Shown one piece after another: positions 61,034 through 64,000 of a DNA stretch of 64,000 bases; position 1 is the first letter of the stretch, and the number at the start of each line of letters is the position of its first letter. The stretch comes from UBA4732 sp963823075 (GTDB taxonomy: Bacteria; Planctomycetota; Planctomycetia; Gemmatales; Gemmataceae). The translations under genes were made by a program, and so were the position numbers. The DNA lies in NCBI GenBank assembly GCA_963823075.1, contig CAWGKE010000014.1, positions 62,001 to 126,000 on the forward strand, given 5' to 3'. Under the pieces are notes generated by a model. It saw only the letters and a list, made by a program, of their open reading frames with translations, did not search any database and had not been told where the DNA came from.

Positions 61034-62368
61034 TCACTTCCGATCCTCGATCTTCTTCGTGATCGCCAAACTCCGCGCGATCCCTTCCACTTCCTTCTGA
61101 AGCGCCTCCACGTCGTCCGGCATCAATCGCGCCGCCAGCGTCGCCCCGCCGTTCGCCTGCCGCGCGACGTAATAGTCCATCACCGCCTTCTGGTCCGCCG
61201 CCTCCGTCTCCAGCGTGAAATGCTCCAGCCCCGGCGCCACCGTCTTCGGCGCATCGACGCGCGGCACCTTCACCTTGCGGCCCTCCAGCCAGCTCCGCGA
61301 CTCGTCCAGGAACTGCGCCCCCGTCGGCGTCCGCGCCGGCGTGTCCAGCGTGATGAGCAGGCCGCTGCCGTCCGCCCCGTCCAGCGCGACCTGGCTGCCG
61401 CGCACCGCCCCGACATGCCAGCGCCGTGGGTACAGGAACCGCACGCCCAAGTCCGGGTTGTCGTACAGCAGCCGCGTGTCGTCGGCGTTCGGCTCCAGCG
61501 CCACGCCCTTCAAAGCGTCGTCGCCCAGGTCGCGGCTCGTCACGTCCGCCTTCCGGCTCAAGACGTACCGGCCCTCGATTCGGCCCATCTCCTTGCCGTC
61601 CGGGTCCAGCAGTGAATGGGCGCCCTTGAGGTAGACGTAGCTCAAATAGTTCGATTCGAGATCGAACAAGTACCAGCCGTCGAGCTGCTGGCGGTTGGGG
61701 CCGTCCTCGTTGCCGCCGCGCACCGCGCCGCTGAACGTTACCCGCGCCTGGCGCCGGCCGTCCTGCTGCGACACCTCCTCCAGCCGGCATTCGATCTTGC
61801 CGTCGTCGATGTGGTCCATGTCGGTCAGTTCGCGCACCGCGTCGGTGGACACGCTCCAGCGGTCGCCGACGTGGACGGCGTGGTCGGGCAGCATCCCGGC
61901 CAAGGCCGGCGTAAACACGTCCGTCCGCACCAGATCGATCTCACCCCACGTCAGCGGGCCGTCCGGCGAGAACGGCGCCTTCGTCCCCTTCTCGCGCATC
62001 ACTACCAGCCGCCGCACCGCCGGCCGCAGCGTCCCCTCCGACGGTCGATCGGCCAGCGTCTTGTGGAAGTCCATGCGGCTGTAGAGGCGGATCGTCTTCC
62101 GCACCTCGCCGTTGTCGAGGGTCAGCAGACGCTCGTCGTAGTCGATGGCGCTGTCGCCCTTGACCGACACTGGCTTCGGGGTCGGATGGTCCTTGTCGGC
62201 CGGCGGCGTCAGCGCGCCTGACAGGTCCACGCGCGTGCTGATCCGATAGGTCCGGCCGTCACGGAACGACTCCGCCATCGAAATCGAGTCGTCCGCCAGG
62301 GCTGGCAGGGACGACGCCAGGACCGCCAGCAACGCCGCCCAGCCCGTCCGCGTGAGAAGGGACGCCAT
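61034..62368 (-). CDS. Secreted hypothetical protein
   Basis: A 444-residue protein with a signal peptide (MASLLTRTGWAALLAVLASSLPALA). The body is beta-rich (RTYRISTRVDLSGALTPP, VHVGDRWSVSTDAVREL, NYLSYVYLKGAHSLLDPDGKE) and the C-terminal third looks like a small separate domain (LGVRFLYPRRWHVG ... DYYVARQANGGATLAARL). No catalytic motif was identified. It is typical of exported planctomycete proteins. A 29-bp palindrome lies 21 bases upstream of its start. Confidence 0.65.
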   Translation of the reverse strand: MASLLTRTGWAALLAVLASSLPALADDSISMAESFRDGRTYRISTRVDLSGALTPPADKDHPTPKPVSVKGDSAIDYDERLLTLDNGEVRKTIRLYSRMDFHKTLADRPSEGTLRPAVRRLVVMREKGTKAPFSPDGPLTWGEIDLVRTDVFTPALAGMLPDHAVHVGDRWSVSTDAVRELTDMDHIDDGKIECRLEEVSQQDGRRQARVTFSGAVRGGNEDGPNRQQLDGWYLFDLESNYLSYVYLKGAHSLLDPDGKEMGRIEGRYVLSRKADVTSRDLGDDALKGVALEPNADDTRLLYDNPDLGVRFLYPRRWHVGAVRGSQVALDGADGSGLLITLDTPARTPTGAQFLDESRSWLEGRKVKVPRVDAPKTVAPGLEHFTLETEAADQKAVMDYYVARQANGGATLAARLMPDDVEALQKEVEGIARSLAITKKIEDRK

Positions 62369-62389
62369 GCGCTCTGCTCCTTGATTGGG

Positions 62390-62454
62390 GCGAGCGGCGC
62401 GGCGTCAGCCCGCCGGTGAACCCAGCACCGGCGGGCTGACGCCGCGCCGCTCGC
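62390..62454. repeat. Perfect 29-bp stem palindrome upstream of the secreted-protein gene
   Basis: Arms 62390-62418 and 62426-62454 are exact reverse complements, each GC-rich (GCGAGCGGCGCGGCGTCAGC...), with a 7-base loop. No related copy was seen elsewhere in the window. Confidence 0.9.
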
Positions 62455-62827
62455 CGCGGCCGTTCTTTTTCGATTCTACCCGTCTCCACCCCTCGAAATG
62501 ACGCGCAAGATCCGTTCCCGACCGCGCTCTTCTTATACAGGCGGCGAAAAATCCGGCCTGGCGGGCTTTGCTACGTTTTTCTTCCCAGACCCCGCATTCC
62601 GTAACAGCCGCCAGGGTTTCGTAACAGGACGGCGGGAGGGGAAGAAGTTGCCCAGGCTGGTCAACAATTGGCGCACGTCCCGGCCGGCCGACTTCGTGAA
62701 AAATGGCACAAAGACTACCACTCGGACGCCGGGGTCGGATAGAATTCAGGCAGTGACGTTTGTAGTGCGCCCTGAAATGAGACCACCAAGGCACGTTGCC
62801 TATGGTACAGTCGTCACGATCAACGGC
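62455..62827. other. Intergenic region without a supported gene
   Basis: Open frames exist on both strands but have no recognisable motif, no good ribosome site and uneven composition. AT-rich tracts occur at 62566-62590 and near 62695-62720. I see no RNA gene. Confidence 0.5.
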
Positions 62828-62897
62828 GATCTTCTTCGCCTCCCGCCTCCCGGCCTCAGCCCCGGTGAAGGCCGGGAGGCGGGAGGGGAAGAAGATC
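62828..62897. repeat. 28-bp inverted repeat beside the IS3 element
   Basis: GATCTTCTTCGCCTCCC... (62828-62855) pairs with 62870-62897 with one mismatch, around a 14-base loop. It lies immediately before the IS3-type transposase end. Confidence 0.8.
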
Positions 62898-62909
62898 GTT
62901 GGAGAGCCA

Positions 62910-63790
62910 TCAGGCGGGTTGCTGGCTCCGCCACTGCTGCTCGAACTCGGCCGGCGTCAGGTAGCCCAGCGCCGAGTGAATGTGCTTGTGGTTGTACACG
63001 GCGTCCAGGAAGCGCCCGAGCTGGCGCAAGGCGTCGGCATAGTCGAGGTACTCCGACAGATCGACTTCCTCCTCTTTGATGGTCCGCATCAGCCGCTCGG
63101 CGAAGCCGTTCTCGCGCGGCTCGCCCACGGCGGCCATGCTGACCCGCGCCCCGACGCCTTGCAGTCGTTGCACGTAGCCGTCGGCGGCGTACTGCACGCC
63201 TTGGTCGGAGTGGTGGATCTGGGGGCGGCCGCGGGCCAGCGCCCGCTCCAGGGCCGTGAGCGTCAGGCCGCCGTCGAGGCCACGGCCGAGATGCCAGCCT
63301 CGGATCAAGCGCGTAAAGACATCCATAACCACCGCCAAGTAGACGAAGTCGCGTCGGAGGCGGATATAGGTGATGTCGGCCACCCACACCTGGTCAGGCC
63401 GCACGACCTCGAGCGTCTCCACCAGGTTGGGCCAACGCGGGAAATCGTGGTTGCTGTCGGTGGTTCGCTTGCGTCGGACAGGCGCCGCGCCGTGGAGGCC
63501 GAGGTCGGCCATGACGCGACGGACCCGCTTGGCGTTGACGTCCCAGCCCTCGCGGCGGAGCATGGCGGTCAGTCGGCGGTAGCCGTAGGTGGGCCACTCG
63601 CCGGCCAGGCGGGTCAGGGCCTCACGCAGCGGGGCGTCCTGCTCGCCGGGGTCGGCGGGCGAGCGGTACAGTTGGCAGCGTGGGAAGTCGAGCAGGCGGC
63701 AGACCAGCCGCGCCGGGTAGTGTTGGGTCAGGCTCATGACGACCTCCCTGCGGCGTTGGCCAGTCCATTCATGAGCCTGGAGGCTTTTTT
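62910..63790 (-). CDS. IS3-family transposase, OrfB (integrase core)
   Basis: rve integrase core with RPDQVWVADITYIRLRRDFVYLAVVMDVFTR (first Asp), IHHSDQGVQYAADGYVQRLQ (second Asp) and GEPRENGFAERLMRTIKEEEVDL (Glu). The HTH_21-like start region DFPRCQLYRSPADP and GYRRLTAMLRREGWDVNAKRVRRVM precede it. It is expressed as a fusion with OrfA through the A7G run near 63785-63792. The catalytic triad is intact. Confidence 0.9.
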
Positions 63791-64000
63791 TAGGATCTCC
63801 AGCTCCAGGGCCTGGCGGCCGACCAGCTGCTCCAGGTCGGCGATGCGTTGGCGTTCCTGGCTGCGCTGCTCGTCGGCCTGGAAGACGAGCGGGAGGCGTT
63901 CGAGGAAGGCGTCCTTCCACAGGACGAGGAGCGAGGCGCTGAACTGGTGCAAGCGGCACAGTTCGGCCTGGGAACGCTCTCCGCGGAGCAGGTCGAGGAC
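63734..64000 (-). CDS. IS3-family transposase, OrfA (partial)
   Basis: HTH and coiled-coil protein: RLHQFSASLLVLWKDAFLERLPLVFQ and RQRIADLEQLVGRQALELEILKKASRLMN. The AAAAAAAG run in EILKKAS is the usual -1 frameshift site leading into OrfB. The N terminus lies outside the window. Confidence 0.85.
   Translation of the reverse strand, partial: VLDLLRGERSQAELCRLHQFSASLLVLWKDAFLERLPLVFQADEQRSQERQRIADLEQLVGRQALELEILKKASRLMNGLANAAGRSS

Larger units (their letters stand above)
62910..64000 (-). mobile_element. IS3-family element, cut by the window edge
   Basis: Contains the two overlapping frames of an IS3 transposase. The right end lies beyond 64000. The left end is near 62900 next to the palindrome at 62828-62897, but the exact inverted repeat cannot be set without the other end. 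Confidence 0.75.

Noticed and set aside
62405..63079. Open frames in the 62.4-63.1 kb intergenic region as genes
   Set aside because: They overlap palindromes and the IS3 end, with no motif or ribosome site.

Overview
This is a GC-rich bacterial window that looks like a planctomycete of the Gemmataceae type. The lineage call is an inference from several features: a surface protein with an N-terminal LEVLEGRALPS-like motif, an ECF sigma factor beside an anti-sigma-like membrane fusion, a large alpha-2-macroglobulin, zinc-ribbon membrane proteins with acidic linkers, and abundant intergenic palindromes. No rRNA, tRNA or CRISPR array was recognised.

Left part, 1-22 kb, is mostly core genome. 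On the minus strand lie a DUF4190-like membrane protein, rpoZ-gmk-yicC, secG, tpiA, aroF (DAHP synthase), a trehalose synthase/maltokinase fusion and pheA. dnaK follows on the plus strand with a strong sigma-54-like promoter upstream. After it come small proteins, a B12-binding radical SAM protein, a zinc-ribbon membrane protein, an aldo/keto reductase-like protein and an O-methyltransferase. Three different insertion sequences (ISKra4, an IS5-like element, IS1182) sit in or beside one long intergenic palindrome between secG and tpiA. A second palindrome of the same family lies between the alpha-2-macroglobulin gene and gatB.

Middle part, 22.09-41.92 kb, is an integrated element of about 19.8 kb bounded by the direct repeat GCAAGGAGTTC. 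It carries a large serine recombinase, a primase-helicase, many small genes in overlapping series, a PLD-like protein, a terminase-small-like gene, terminase ATPase and nuclease genes, a fibre-like protein, a ParB-like remnant with covarying hairpins, and an XRE/excisionase-type switch with divergent promoters. No portal, capsid or tail-assembly genes were recognised, so it resembles a phage satellite or a reduced prophage. Removing it rejoins a secreted-protein gene in frame. The right end of the element carries a diverged copy of that gene's 5' end and so appears to re-supply the start of the disrupted gene. Two younger insertion sequences, each with a TTA duplication, interrupt the terminase and fibre genes.

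Right part, 42-64 kb: a class III aminotransferase with a Gfo/Idh oxidoreductase; an ISL3-type transposase split around a phosphoesterase surface protein; an ECF sigma factor followed by a zinc-finger/alpha-2-macroglobulin fusion; gatB; a single-chain restriction-methylation enzyme; a secreted protein; and a partial IS3 element at the right edge.

About twenty genes, including dnaK, treS and the alpha-2-macroglobulin gene, are broken by what look like one-base indels, mostly in homopolymer runs. Rejoining the frames gives proteins of normal length, so consensus errors are more likely than true gene decay. Coordinates for such genes span the rejoined reading.
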